Shown: positions 45,389-53,918 of the stretch, one piece after another | Layout: the number at the start of each line of letters is the position of its first letter | Position numbering within the stretch: the stretch's first letter is position 1 | DNA from: Actinomadura sp. J1-007 | GTDB lineage: Bacteria > Actinomycetota > Actinomycetes > Streptosporangiales > Streptosporangiaceae | Length of the DNA: 64,000 nt | Direction of reading: 5' to 3' | Assembly: GCF_009793335.1 (NCBI RefSeq) | Contig: NZ_WING01000001.1 | Location: 4,836,001 to 4,900,000, forward strand | The notes under the pieces: model-generated | Databases searched by the model: none | Told to the model about the DNA's origin: nothing | Seen by the model: the letters and a program-made list of their open reading frames with translations, nothing else | Position numbers and translations under genes: made by a program

Positions 45389-45431
45389 CGGGCCGTGCCC
45401 ATGAGTCACCACCCCCCGTGGGCACGGCCCG
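45389..45431 (+). terminator. Strong hairpin after the 276-residue secreted protein gene
   Basis: CGGGCCGTGCCCA pairs with TGGGCACGGCCCG around a loop of about 17 bases, 13 bases after the stop. It probably ends the 41.7-45.4 kb transcript. From 45432 to 45783 I see only GC-rich sequence without a convincing gene. Confidence 0.78.
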
Positions 45432-45783
45432 CCCTCCCACCCTCGTCCGCCGGACGGCGGCGGTGGCGGGTCCGCCATGACGGCGACCGGACCCGCGCCC
45501 GCCCCGCCGGGGAGCGCGGCGGCCGGAGCCCGCGAGTGACACGTCGTGGCCGCGCCCTCTGCCCGGCCGCCCTGAGCCCGAAGCGGCCCGCCCGGCGCGC
45601 GGGCGACTGAGCCGCTCGGGCCCGTCCGGGCGGACGGATCGTGCACCGCACCAGCCGTCGAACGACACCACCAGCAGCAACGCGCCATCTCCGATTCCAG
45701 CGCCAAAGGGCGGGTCTTCCGCTCCTTGCCCGTGCCGCAAGGCAAACGCACGAGTAACGGCTGTCGCGCAGGAGGGGATCGGA

Positions 45784-45884
45784 ATGCTGCGCGGAATCGT
45801 CCGCCTTCCGTCGGCCGTCGCCGCAGGCGTACTCGTGATCGGTTTCTGAGCGCAGGCCCCGCGCTCACCATCACCCTTCCTTAG
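45784..45884 (+). pseudogene. Remnant of an S-family gene with the core deleted
   Basis: A good ribosome site (AGGAGGGGATCGGA) leads to ATG and 21 codons of an apparent signal peptide (MLRGIVRLPSAVAAG) ending in TGA at 45847-45849. Shortly after, in another frame, GCGCTCACCATCACCCTTCC and TAG encode ALTITLP-stop, the same ending as S1 (LTITSP) and S2 (ISITLP). So the start and end of a family member remain and the middle ~180 codons are gone. It sits 39 bases upstream of S2. Confidence 0.55.
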
Positions 45885-45922
45885 GAGAGGCCCTCGGGCC
45901 TCGTTCCGTAGAGGAGACCGTC

Positions 45923-46558
45923 ATGCGTAGAACCTTCGGAAGAGCGGCCCTGCCGGTGGCGTGCGCCGCCGCGCTCGTCGCCGGGACGCCCGCGATGGCG
46001 TCCGCCAAGCCGTCCACGGTGACGCCGATCGGGCCGGTGACCTTCACGAACACCGTGAACGTGCTGTTCCAGAACATCACCACCGGCTCGGTCGTCACGT
46101 GCTCGTCGTCCGTCCTGAGCGGGGCGACGCAGGTTCCGCCGGCGCCGCCGTTCAGGGTCAACACCGCGACCTTCGAGTCCCCGGCCAACCCGCTCTCGGC
46201 CTGTAGCCACCCGTCGATGATCATCGTCGACATCACGTCCAACGGGCTGCCGTGGAGCTTCAACGCCGCGTCCTACGCGTCGGGCGTGACCACCGGGACG
46301 CTCGGCGGCGTGCGCTTCACCTTCCAGGACAGCAGCGGGTGCGACGCGACCATCGGCGGTCCGGGCGCCACGCCGGGGGCCGTCGGCGCGACGTACACCA
46401 ACGTGACCGGGCGGCTGAAGTACACCACCGCGTCCGCCAACCTCGTCGTGAAGACCGCCGACGCCGACTGCGACCCGGACATCATCAACGTCGGCGACTC
46501 GATCCGGCTGTCCGGTGAGTACCAGGCCAGCCCGAAGATCTCCATCACCCTCCCGTAG
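45923..46558 (+). CDS. Secreted four-cysteine beta-rich protein S2
   Basis: 211 residues, the second intact member of the family. The signal peptide ends near ASA-K28. The cysteine motifs are VTCSSS, SACSHP, SGCDATIGGPG and DADCDP, with the family end ISITLP. Between the second and third cysteine the stretch LPWSFNAASY parallels LPNWKFNAVT in S1 and LPWNYTVASF in S3. ATG at 45923 has GTAGAGGAG upstream. It is followed after 26 bases by S3, so the two form an operon. Confidence 0.85.
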   Translation: MRRTFGRAALPVACAAALVAGTPAMASAKPSTVTPIGPVTFTNTVNVLFQNITTGSVVTCSSSVLSGATQVPPAPPFRVNTATFESPANPLSACSHPSMIIVDITSNGLPWSFNAASYASGVTTGTLGGVRFTFQDSSGCDATIGGPGATPGAVGATYTNVTGRLKYTTASANLVVKTADADCDPDIINVGDSIRLSGEYQASPKISITLP

Positions 46559-46584
46559 CGCACGTCCACGAAGGGAGCCCTTCC

Positions 46585-47183
46585 ATGCGACGAAGAACCC
46601 GCGCCCTGGCCGTGACCGCCGCCGTGGCCGCCGCCGTCGGGCTGGGGCCGCGCCCGCCCTCGCCGCGCCCGGCATCACGCCGGTCGGGAACGTGACGCTC
46701 ACCGCGCCGTCGTTCATCGTGAAGAACCTCACCACGGGCGCGGTCGCCTCCTGCGGCACGTCCGTGATGACCGGGAACGTGCCGGGCTTCCAGCCGCCGA
46801 ACCTCAAGATCAACACCTCGTCGTACGGCCTCTGCAACGGCCCGGCGGGCATCAACGTGCAGCTCACCGCAGGCGGGCTGCCGTGGAACTACACCGTGGC
46901 GTCGTTCAACGGGGCGGTCGCGACCGGCTCGCTCACCGGGATCAAGCTCTACACGCACGGCTCCGACGGATGCGACACGACCATCGCCGGCCCCGGCGGG
47001 GCGGGCGGCACGGTCGTCGGGGCGCTCACCAATGCCAGCGGCGTCCTCGCCCTGAGCGGCGGAAACCTGCGGATCGCCTCCGCAGGCTTCGACTGTGACC
47101 CCGAGCTGTACCAGACGGGCGACGTGATGGAGGTGATCGCCTCGTACGGATCCAGCCCGAAGCTCAAGTACAGCAACATCTGA
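46585..47183 (+). CDS. Secreted four-cysteine beta-rich protein S3 (frameshifted in the signal peptide)
   Basis: About 199 residues when repaired. The signal peptide (MRRRTRALAVTAAVAAAVGLG) breaks at GGGG 46644-46647; one added G gives APALAAPGITPVGNV and a normal signal-peptidase site. The mature part has the family cysteines VASCGTS, YGLCNGP, DGCDTTIAGPGG and FDCDP, but the end differs slightly (SPKLKYSNI). ATG at 46585 has AAGGGAG upstream. It is the last gene of the secreted set. Confidence 0.82.
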
Positions 47184-47316
47184 GCGTCCGCCCGTGGGGG
47201 CCCGGGCAGGCCGTGCGTCCGGCTCGCCCGGCACCCCGCCGGTTCGAGGTGATCAAGATGGGGAACGAGGGGACAGGTAGGACGTCCGGGGGTGCCGTGG
47301 CAGGCGGGTGCGGGGG

Positions 47317-49221
47317 ATGACTCCGCCGATCGGCTCGTACGCCTTCCTCTCCGACTGCCGGACGGCCGCGCTGACCGGCCCGGACGGCGCGGTCGAGTGG
47401 ATGTGCGCCCCCCGGTTCGACGCGGCGTCGGTGTTCAACCGCGTCCTGGACCGCGAGGCCGGGGGCGCGTGGGAGCTGGACGTCGAGGGCGCGGGCCCGC
47501 CCGAACGCGCGTACGCGGGCACGACGCTGATCCTGGAGAGCCGCTGGCGCACGGAGACGGCCACGGTCGCCGTCACCGACTTCCTCGCCGTGACCGGGAC
47601 GGGCGGCGAGGACGACCGGGGCATCGTGCCGACCGGCGCCCTCGTACGGCTCGTCCGCTGCGAGGAGGGCGAGGCGCGGGTCCGCGGCCGGGTGCGGGCC
47701 CGTCCCGACCACGCGCGGCGTCCACCCCGCTGGGAGGAACGTGACGAGGGCCTTCTCGAAGCGGAGGCGGGCCTCGCGCTGAGCGGGACGCCGCGCTGGC
47801 GGATCGGGGACGACGGCGACGCCGCGTTCGACATGACCCTGCGGGCCGGGCAGAGCGCCGCGTTCGTCCTCGGGTACGCCGGGCGGTGGTTCGCGCCGGA
47901 CGAGGCCGGACGGCTGCTGGACGAGACGGCGCGCGCCTGGACGGACTGGACGGGCGACGACGCGTACGACGGTTACGGAGCCGAGCACGTACGGTTCAGC
48001 GCGGTCGTGCTGCGCGGGCTGATGCACAGCGAGAGCGGCGCGCTGATCGCCGCGCCGACCGCCTCGCTGCCGGAATGGCCCGGCGGCGAGCGCAACTGGG
48101 ACTACCGCTACCCCTGGCACCGCGACGCCGCGCTGGTCGTCCTGGTGCTGATGCGGCTCGGGCACCGGCGGGAGGCGGGCCGGTTCCTGCGCTTCCTGCT
48201 CGGCAACTGCTCGCTGGACGGCGACCACCTCAAGCCCATGCTCACCCTGGACGGCGGAACGCACGTCGCCGAGGAGACCCTCGACCACCTGGCGGGCTAC
48301 GCGGGCTCGCGGCCGGTGCGGATCGGCAACAAGGCGTTCGAGCAGTTCCAGATCGACGTGTACGGGCAGGTCCTCGACGCCGCGTTCGTCTACGAGCAGG
48401 CCGCCGGCGGCCTGACCGGGGACCAGCTCGCCAAGCTGTTCAAGATCGTCTCGGCGCTGGCACGGGTGTGGCGGCGGCCGGACGACGGCATCTGGGAGGT
48501 CCGCGACAGCCGCCGCCGCTGGACGAGCTCGGCCCTGTACGCCTGGGTCTGCCTGGACCGCGGAATCCGCCTCGCCGACCTGACGGCGGGCACGGACGGT
48601 CCGCCGCGCGGAGCGCAGTCGGACGGTCCGTCCGGCGGACCGGCGCGCAAAGAACCGTCGGACGGGCGGCCGCCGGTGGACGAGTGGCGGCGGGTGCGCG
48701 ACGAGGTGCACGAAGAACTGCTCCGCTGCGGGTACGACGAAGAGGTCGGGGCGTTCGTCCAGTCGTACGGGGCGAAGAACCTGGACGCCTCGCTGCTGCG
48801 GCTCCCCGTGCTGAACGTGCTGCCGGGCAAGGACCCGCGCGTGCTGTCCACCCTCGACCGCATCGCGGAGCGGCTCGGTACGGACGGCCCTCTCATCCGC
48901 CGTTACGACCCTGAGGAGACGAACGACGGGCTCGGCGGCCCTGAAGGCGCGTTCCTGCTGTGTTCGTTCGACATGGTGTCGGCACTCCTGCTCGGAGGCC
49001 GGAAAGAGGAGGCGAAGCGCCGTTTCGACGCGTTGTGCGCTCTCGGCGACCCGTTGGGGCTGTTCGCGGAGGAGATGGGGCCCGGAAACATGATGCTGGG
49101 CAACTTCCCCCAGGCGTTCACGCATCTCGCCCTGATCGAGGCCGCGATGAACCTCGACGTCGCCGACCAGGCGGACGCCCTGCACGCCTGGGCCGAACGC
49201 CGCAGAACCCGCCCTGAGTAA
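47317..49221 (+). CDS. Glycoside hydrolase family 15 (glucoamylase/trehalase-like)
   Basis: 634 residues in the GH15 layout: an N-terminal beta-sandwich (IGSYAFLSDCRTAAL, PDGAVEWMCAPRFD) and an (alpha/alpha)6 barrel. Catalytic-region motifs NWDYRYPWHRDAA, KAFEQFQID, GAFLLCSFD and LGNFPQAFTHLAL are present. There is no signal peptide, so it acts inside the cell on trehalose or short glucans, as other actinobacterial GH15 enzymes do. An unusual Gly/Pro/Ser-rich insert (GPPRGAQSDGPSGGP) lies near residue 430. ATG at 47317 follows a G-rich site. Confidence 0.9.
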   Translation: MTPPIGSYAFLSDCRTAALTGPDGAVEWMCAPRFDAASVFNRVLDREAGGAWELDVEGAGPPERAYAGTTLILESRWRTETATVAVTDFLAVTGTGGEDDRGIVPTGALVRLVRCEEGEARVRGRVRARPDHARRPPRWEERDEGLLEAEAGLALSGTPRWRIGDDGDAAFDMTLRAGQSAAFVLGYAGRWFAPDEAGRLLDETARAWTDWTGDDAYDGYGAEHVRFSAVVLRGLMHSESGALIAAPTASLPEWPGGERNWDYRYPWHRDAALVVLVLMRLGHRREAGRFLRFLLGNCSLDGDHLKPMLTLDGGTHVAEETLDHLAGYAGSRPVRIGNKAFEQFQIDVYGQVLDAAFVYEQAAGGLTGDQLAKLFKIVSALARVWRRPDDGIWEVRDSRRRWTSSALYAWVCLDRGIRLADLTAGTDGPPRGAQSDGPSGGPARKEPSDGRPPVDEWRRVRDEVHEELLRCGYDEEVGAFVQSYGAKNLDASLLRLPVLNVLPGKDPRVLSTLDRIAERLGTDGPLIRRYDPEETNDGLGGPEGAFLLCSFDMVSALLLGGRKEEAKRRFDALCALGDPLGLFAEEMGPGNMMLGNFPQAFTHLALIEAAMNLDVADQADALHAWAERRRTRPE

Positions 49222-49270
49222 CCCCCCCGGCGAGGCGCGTGCGGGACGCGGCACGACGCCTCGCGGGGGT
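49222..49270. terminator. Hairpin between convergent GH15 and ABC permease genes
   Basis: CGAGGCG at 49231 and CGCCTCG at 49257, extended by a C-run and a G-run outside, form a stem in the 53-base convergent gap. Probably bidirectional. Confidence 0.65.
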
Positions 49271-49274
49271 GCGG

Positions 49275-50225
49275 TCAGCGGTCGGTCTTGCGGGCGTACA
49301 GGCGCATCGTCAGCGGCCCGAACGCGACGATGAGGACGGTCGAGGTCGCCAGCACGAGTCCGATGTCGCCGGACGAGGCCGTGCCGTGCAGGAGGCCGCG
49401 CGCCGCCGTCGTCGCGTGCGAGATGGGGTTGACGTTGACGAACGCCTCCATCCACCCCGGCATGCTGCCCTCCGGGACGAACACGTTGCTGGCGAAGACC
49501 AGCGGGAACACCACGATCATGCTGGTGGACGAGACCGTCTCCGGCCGGGCCGCGACCACCCCGAGCGCCGTGAAGATCCAGCTCACCGCGAACGCGAAGT
49601 ACAGCAGGACCGGCAGGACCAGCAGCACTCCGGCGGGGCCGTCCGGCCGGAAGCCGAGCGCCAGGCCGAGCAGGAACGTGACCGTCAGCGCGATCACGTA
49701 GCGGACGAGGTCGCCGAGGACGTTCCCGACGATCGTGGCCGGCTGCCAGAAAGGCAGCGTGCGGAACCGGTCGTGCACGCCTTTGGTGATGTCGGTGTTG
49801 AGGGCCGTCCCCGTGTAGACCGACATCATCACCACGGTCTGCACCAGGATTCCCGGAACGAACAGCTGAAGGTATTCCCGCGTCGAGCCGCTGATCGCCC
49901 CGCCGAAGAGATAGGTGAACACCAGCAGGAAGATGAACGGGAAAAGCACCATGTCGACGAGTTGCTGCGGGAAATGCTTGAAGGCCAGCATCGCGCGCCA
50001 GAAATGCGTGACCGACGCCGAGAGGGCGTTCGGGGGCTGCGGCCGCGAACGGGCCGCCAGGACCCGGCCGAGCGCCGCGGGCGCGGACCGCGGGGCGAGC
50101 GCATCCGGCGGAGCGGGCGCGGGCGGCGAGACGTGCGCGTCCGACGGGACCGGCGCGTCTGACGGCACAGGCGCGTCGGGTGGGACGGGTGCGTCCGGCG
50201 GGACGGGTGCGTCGGGCGTGGTCAC
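49275..50225 (-). CDS. ABC-2 type exporter permease (DrrB type) with PDAPVP repeats
   Basis: 316 residues. The N-terminal ~50 residues are repeats of PDAPVP and variants, from an 18-bp DNA repeat. Six membrane segments of the DrrB/ABC-2 family follow, with LLVFTYLFGGAISGS, FVPGILVQTVVMMS and the conserved VNPISHATTAARGLL. It works with the ATPase gene in front, whose stop overlaps the GTG start (GTGA). The pair probably exports a drug or lipid. The repeats are an odd addition. Confidence 0.9.
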   Translation of the reverse strand: MTTPDAPVPPDAPVPPDAPVPSDAPVPSDAHVSPPAPAPPDALAPRSAPAALGRVLAARSRPQPPNALSASVTHFWRAMLAFKHFPQQLVDMVLFPFIFLLVFTYLFGGAISGSTREYLQLFVPGILVQTVVMMSVYTGTALNTDITKGVHDRFRTLPFWQPATIVGNVLGDLVRYVIALTVTFLLGLALGFRPDGPAGVLLVLPVLLYFAFAVSWIFTALGVVAARPETVSSTSMIVVFPLVFASNVFVPEGSMPGWMEAFVNVNPISHATTAARGLLHGTASSGDIGLVLATSTVLIVAFGPLTMRLYARKTDR

Positions 50226-51220
50226 GCGACATCCTCCTCGTTCGTGCCGGGCATGGCGTCGGGTGCGGCGTCGGGTTCGGGGCGGCGGCCGGTCAGGGCG
50301 AGGAAGACCTCGTCCAGGCTGGGGCGGCTCAGCGCGAAGTCGGTGACGGCGAGGCCGGCGCGGGACAGCTCGGCGAGTGCGCGCGCGATCCGGTCCAGGT
50401 CGGAGACCTGCGCGGACAGCGCCACCGGGTCCGGTTCCAGCCGTACCGGGACCCGGAGCTCCCGCTCGATCAGCCGCCCGGCCTCCTCGCGCCGCGCGGG
50501 GTCGAGGACCCGCACGGTCAGCGCGCCGTTCCCGACCGACGCCTTCAGCTCCCCGGGCGTGCCCTCCGCGATCACCCTGCCCCGGTCGATGACCGTGACG
50601 CGGTCGGCGAGCCGGTCGGCCTCGTCGAGGTACTGCGTGGTCAGCAGGACGGTCGTGCCCGCCGCGACGAGGGCGCGCACGACGTTCCAGACCTCGCTGC
50701 GGCTGCGCGGGTCGAGCCCGGCGGTCGGCTCGTCCAGGAACAGCAGGTCGGGGGAGACCACGATCCCCGCGGCGATGTCCAGCCGGCGCCTCATGCCGCC
50801 GGAGTAGCCCTTGACCAGGCGGTTCGCGGCCTCGTCCAGCTCGAACGCCGCCAGCAGCTCGGCGGCGCGCGCGCGTGCGTCCTTCCACGGGCGGCCGAGC
50901 AGGCGGCCGACCATGACGAGGTTCTCCAGGCCGGTGAGGTGCTCGTCCACCGAGGCGGACTGGCCGGTGAGGGCGATCCGCCTGCGCACCTCCGCGCGTT
51001 CGCGGCCGACGTCGTGGCCGAACACCCGGGCGGAGCCCGCGTCGGGGCGGAGCAGCGTGGCGAGCATGCGGACGGTGGTGGTCTTCCCGGCGCCGTTCGG
51101 GCCGAGGAACCCGTGCACGATGCCGGCCGGAACGGTGAGGTCGATCCCGTCCACGGCGCGGACGTCACCGAAGACCTTCACCAGTCCGTCCGTTTCGATG
51201 GCGGTGGTGGATGAATGCAC
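50222..51220 (-). CDS. ABC exporter ATPase (DrrA type)
   Basis: 332 residues. Walker A GPNGAGKTT (~41-49), signature YSGGMRRRLDIA, Walker B LLFLDEPTAGLD, and the DrrA-type C-terminal domain ending in LSRPSLDEVFLALTGR. DrrA/DrrB-type pairs export hydrophobic compounds, often drugs. ATG at 51220 has GGGAGCTCTGTCG-type spacing with a weak ribosome site. It is the first gene of the operon, behind a lower-GC promoter region with an inverted repeat. Confidence 0.92.
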   Translation of the reverse strand: MHSSTTAIETDGLVKVFGDVRAVDGIDLTVPAGIVHGFLGPNGAGKTTTVRMLATLLRPDAGSARVFGHDVGRERAEVRRRIALTGQSASVDEHLTGLENLVMVGRLLGRPWKDARARAAELLAAFELDEAANRLVKGYSGGMRRRLDIAAGIVVSPDLLFLDEPTAGLDPRSRSEVWNVVRALVAAGTTVLLTTQYLDEADRLADRVTVIDRGRVIAEGTPGELKASVGNGALTVRVLDPARREEAGRLIERELRVPVRLEPDPVALSAQVSDLDRIARALAELSRAGLAVTDFALSRPSLDEVFLALTGRRPEPDAAPDAMPGTNEEDVA

Positions 51221-51363
51221 GACAGAGCTCCCGAAAGTGTGAGCAGGTGCGAATGATCGTGCCGGCGGCGCTCCGCGGACGCCCGGAGCCCGACCTGCGG
51301 CGAACGCAAAAGTACATCATTTCCCCGCCATTGGCCAATAAAAACTTCTTTCGCTTGGATCGT

Positions 51364-51388
51364 TGACAGAATTCAATTAATGCTGTCA
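51364..51388. promoter_or_regulatory. Inverted repeat in an AT-rich promoter patch upstream of drrAB-type operon
   Basis: TGACAG and CTGTCA flank AATTCAATTAATG (25 bp in all), about 145 bases upstream of the ATPase start. ATTGGCCAAT, itself a palindrome, lies at about 51330. The 51221-51556 gap is otherwise without genes, and this patch is far less GC-rich than its surroundings, as expected for a regulated promoter. Confidence 0.5.
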
Positions 51389-51556
51389 TAGCTTGAAAAC
51401 GCAGGTCACTCCGTGCGCGGCCTTTCCCGCCGCTTCCCGCGTTCCCGGCGCCTCGAATGCCGCAGCGCCTTTCGTGAACGGCTCGCGCCGACACGACGAG
51501 CGGCCGGGCGCCCCGACGTGCGGGGGCGCCCGGCCGCGCGGGGGCCGTACGGGGGG

Positions 51557-52515
51557 TCAGGAGGCGGGCGGGTGCGGCTTCTCGTCCGTCCAGCCGACCT
51601 GGAGGTAGACCGTCGACGCGGCCGTGCCGACGTCGCCGGCCTCGGCCCCGGCGGGCTCGCCGGGGCCGCCGGTGGAGAGCGACTCGGTCTGCTCGGACAG
51701 CACGAGCGAGGTCTGCGGGTCGATGACGAACCGGCTGCTCGTGCCGCGCGACCCCTTGACGGTGACGCCGACGCCGGACTTGCCGCGCGGGTCCCTGGTC
51801 TTGCCCGTCACCGTGACGCCCTTGGACGAGGCGAGCGCCCGGTACGCGGCGGCGCGCGTCTTCGGCGCCGCCGGGACGGACACCAGCAGGTTGGCCAGGC
51901 AGCTCGTCACGAAGTCGTCCTGCGCGTTCGCGGGAACGGGTCCGTCGTCGTTGTGCAGCATGGCCTTGCGCACCGCGCCCCGCAGGGCCGCCGGGGCGGT
52001 GGGCAGCGACGCGACCTGCGCATAGGTCATCTCCTTGTCGCAGACCAGGAACGTGTGCGAGCCCTTGTTCTTGAAGAACCCGGACCTTCCGGCGTGCGGA
52101 CCGGCGAGCTCCTTCCACGACGTCCAGGACCGCCCGTCGCGCTGCGCCCAGCTCTCCAGAACGGTCCGCCTGGCCTTCTTCCCGGCGCCGAACGTCATCG
52201 CGCGCTCCTGCCGGACCCGCCAGTACGCGCCCGTACCGCCGGCGGACTCGGCGCGCGAGGCGGCCACGAGCAGGATCTGCGAGCCCGCCGGACCGGCGGC
52301 GTCCCGCTGGCGCGCCGATCCCTCACCGCCGGGCACGGTGACGGCCAGCGCCGCGACGGCCGCGACCGCCGTCAGCGCCGTCGCCCCCACGGCCCCCGGC
52401 GGCGCCTCCGCAGCCGCTTCCCACGGGCGGCCACCGCGTCCAGCGGGCGTTCCAGGCGAACGGCGGAGAAGGTCTCCCTGACCGCCGCGTACACCTCCTC
52501 GTCGTGGTGGTTCAT
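51557..52515 (-). CDS. CU044_5270-type membrane protein, partner of the ECF sigma factor (frameshifted)
   Basis: About 319 residues when joined. The cytoplasmic start (MNHHDEEVYAAVRETFS, then a run of Arg) breaks at the CCCCC run 52392-52396; one added base continues as GAVGATALTAVAAVAALAVTV, the membrane helix. The outer domain has RVRQERAMTFG, CDKEMTYAQVASLP and the late FVIDPQTSLVLSEQ, matching the CU044_5270 family. These proteins pair with SigE-like ECF factors and probably hold them inactive, though no classic zinc motif is seen. ATG at 52515 overlaps the sigma stop. Confidence 0.82.
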
Positions 52516-53009
52516 CGTGCCGTCTCCCGTTCGTTGGATGAGACGAGCCGTTCGCGCAGGGCGGCCGTGGCTCGGTGGAGGTGGGCCCGGACGGTGCCCG
52601 GGGCGATGCCGAGGGCGTCGGCGGTGGCCTGGGTGTCCAGGTCGAGGAAGATCCGCAACGCGATCACCTCGCGCTGCCGCACGGGCAGCGCCCGCAGCGC
52701 GTCCCGCAGCGACGCGTCGATGAGCGACTCGCCGGGATCGCCGCCGGACGGCTCCTGCCCGTCCCAGCGGACTTCGCGTCTGCGCCGCCGCCAACGGGAG
52801 ACGCCGGTGTTGAGCGAGGTCCGTACGATCCACGCCTCCGGCGCCGGATGGCGGCTGACCTTCCGCCACGAGGCGAACGCGCGCGCGAACGCCTCCGACA
52901 CCAGTTCCTCGGCCACCTGCCGGTCGTTCACCGACGCGTAGACCGCGCGTAGACACCCGTCACGGGACTGCTCGTAGAACTCTGCGAAATCCACGGTTCT
53001 CTGGTCCAC
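52512..53009 (-). CDS. ECF-family RNA polymerase sigma factor (SigE-like)
   Basis: 165 residues with sigma region 2 (FAEFYEQSRDGCLRAV, QVAEELVSEAFARAFASW) and region 4 (LPVRQREVIALR, TQATADALGIAPGTVRAHLHRA). It is co-transcribed with the following membrane protein by a 4-base overlap (ATGA), the usual layout for an ECF factor and its regulator. The signal and targets are not visible; no matching -35/-10 pair was recognised upstream. Confidence 0.92.
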   Translation of the reverse strand: MDQRTVDFAEFYEQSRDGCLRAVYASVNDRQVAEELVSEAFARAFASWRKVSRHPAPEAWIVRTSLNTGVSRWRRRRREVRWDGQEPSGGDPGESLIDASLRDALRALPVRQREVIALRIFLDLDTQATADALGIAPGTVRAHLHRATAALRERLVSSNERETAR

Positions 53010-53058
53010 ACCCCTCTTACGCCCAGGGCGCGGCGTCCGCTTACAAAAGCGAACAGGC

Positions 53059-53841
53059 TCAGGGGCGTCCGGGCACCGGAACGAGGTCCGCGACGAGCCC
53101 GTAATGGTCGCTGGCCTGGATTCCGCCGACGGGCTCCACGAACGCGCGCGTACAACCGCGCACTTCCAGCCCGGATCCGCGCCGCACCAGGATGTAGTCG
53201 ATCCGCTGCGGCGGCCAGTCCTCGTCCTCCATCAACGGGTTGTACGGCGTGTATGTGTAACCGGGCTCGCCCCGGTTCACCTGTTCCCAGGCGTCCCGGT
53301 AGCAGACGCTCATGCCGTCCAGCGAACGCCGACCGGTCCAGAACGCCATGCTCGCCGCCTCCGGCGCCGCGTCGAAATCCCCCGACACCACCACAGGCAT
53401 GTCGCCTCCCGCCAGCCCCTCAACGAACCGCGCCGCCACGACCGCCTGCAACTCCCGCTCGTACTCCAGCTCCGGCTGCCAATTGGGGAAATGGTTGACC
53501 AGCAGCAACGGCCCGTCCGGCGTCCGCACCTCGGCGGCGAGGCACCTGCAGGCGAACCCCGCCGTACGCGGCGTCACGTTGAGGTCCGCCTCCCGCACCG
53601 CGCCCAGCGGCCAGCGGCTCGCGATCGAGATCCCCTGCCCGTCCGGCTCCCGCTCCGCCTGATGCGCCACCTCGTACCCGGGCCCGAGCAGATCGACCAC
53701 CTGGTCGTACGCCCCGTCCACGATGGCCTCCTGGAACGTCACCAGATCAGGCCCCAGCGCCCGAACCCCGTCCCGCAACACCTCCCGCCGCCGCTCCCAA
53801 TCCCCCCGCCGCCCCCAAAGGTTCAACGTAAAAACCCGCAT
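53059..53841 (-). CDS. Endonuclease/exonuclease/phosphatase-family hydrolase
   Basis: About 260 residues. The EEP fold motifs occur in order: MRVFTLNLWGR, LVTFQEAI (metal Glu), SIASRWPLG, VNHFPNW, VVSGDFDAAPEA, RIDYILVRRG and ASDHYGLVADL (catalytic Asp-His). There is no signal peptide. The substrate may be a nucleic acid, an inositol phosphate or a sphingolipid. ATG at 53841 gives the usual opening. It is divergent from the next gene. Confidence 0.88.
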   Translation of the reverse strand: MRVFTLNLWGRRGDWERRREVLRDGVRALGPDLVTFQEAIVDGAYDQVVDLLGPGYEVAHQAEREPDGQGISIASRWPLGAVREADLNVTPRTAGFACRCLAAEVRTPDGPLLLVNHFPNWQPELEYERELQAVVAARFVEGLAGGDMPVVVSGDFDAAPEAASMAFWTGRRSLDGMSVCYRDAWEQVNRGEPGYTYTPYNPLMEDEDWPPQRIDYILVRRGSGLEVRGCTRAFVEPVGGIQASDHYGLVADLVPVPGRP

Positions 53842-53918
53842 CCCCACCCGCTACCCACCCGACCGCCCATGAAAATGGGAGCCGCAGAGTGTCGGAGGGG
53901 TGTGGGAGGGTCCTTGCC

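Noticed and set aside
47164..50232. A 1022-codon minus-strand open frame
   Set aside because: It is antisense to the GH15 gene and out of frame with the ABC permease; composition only.
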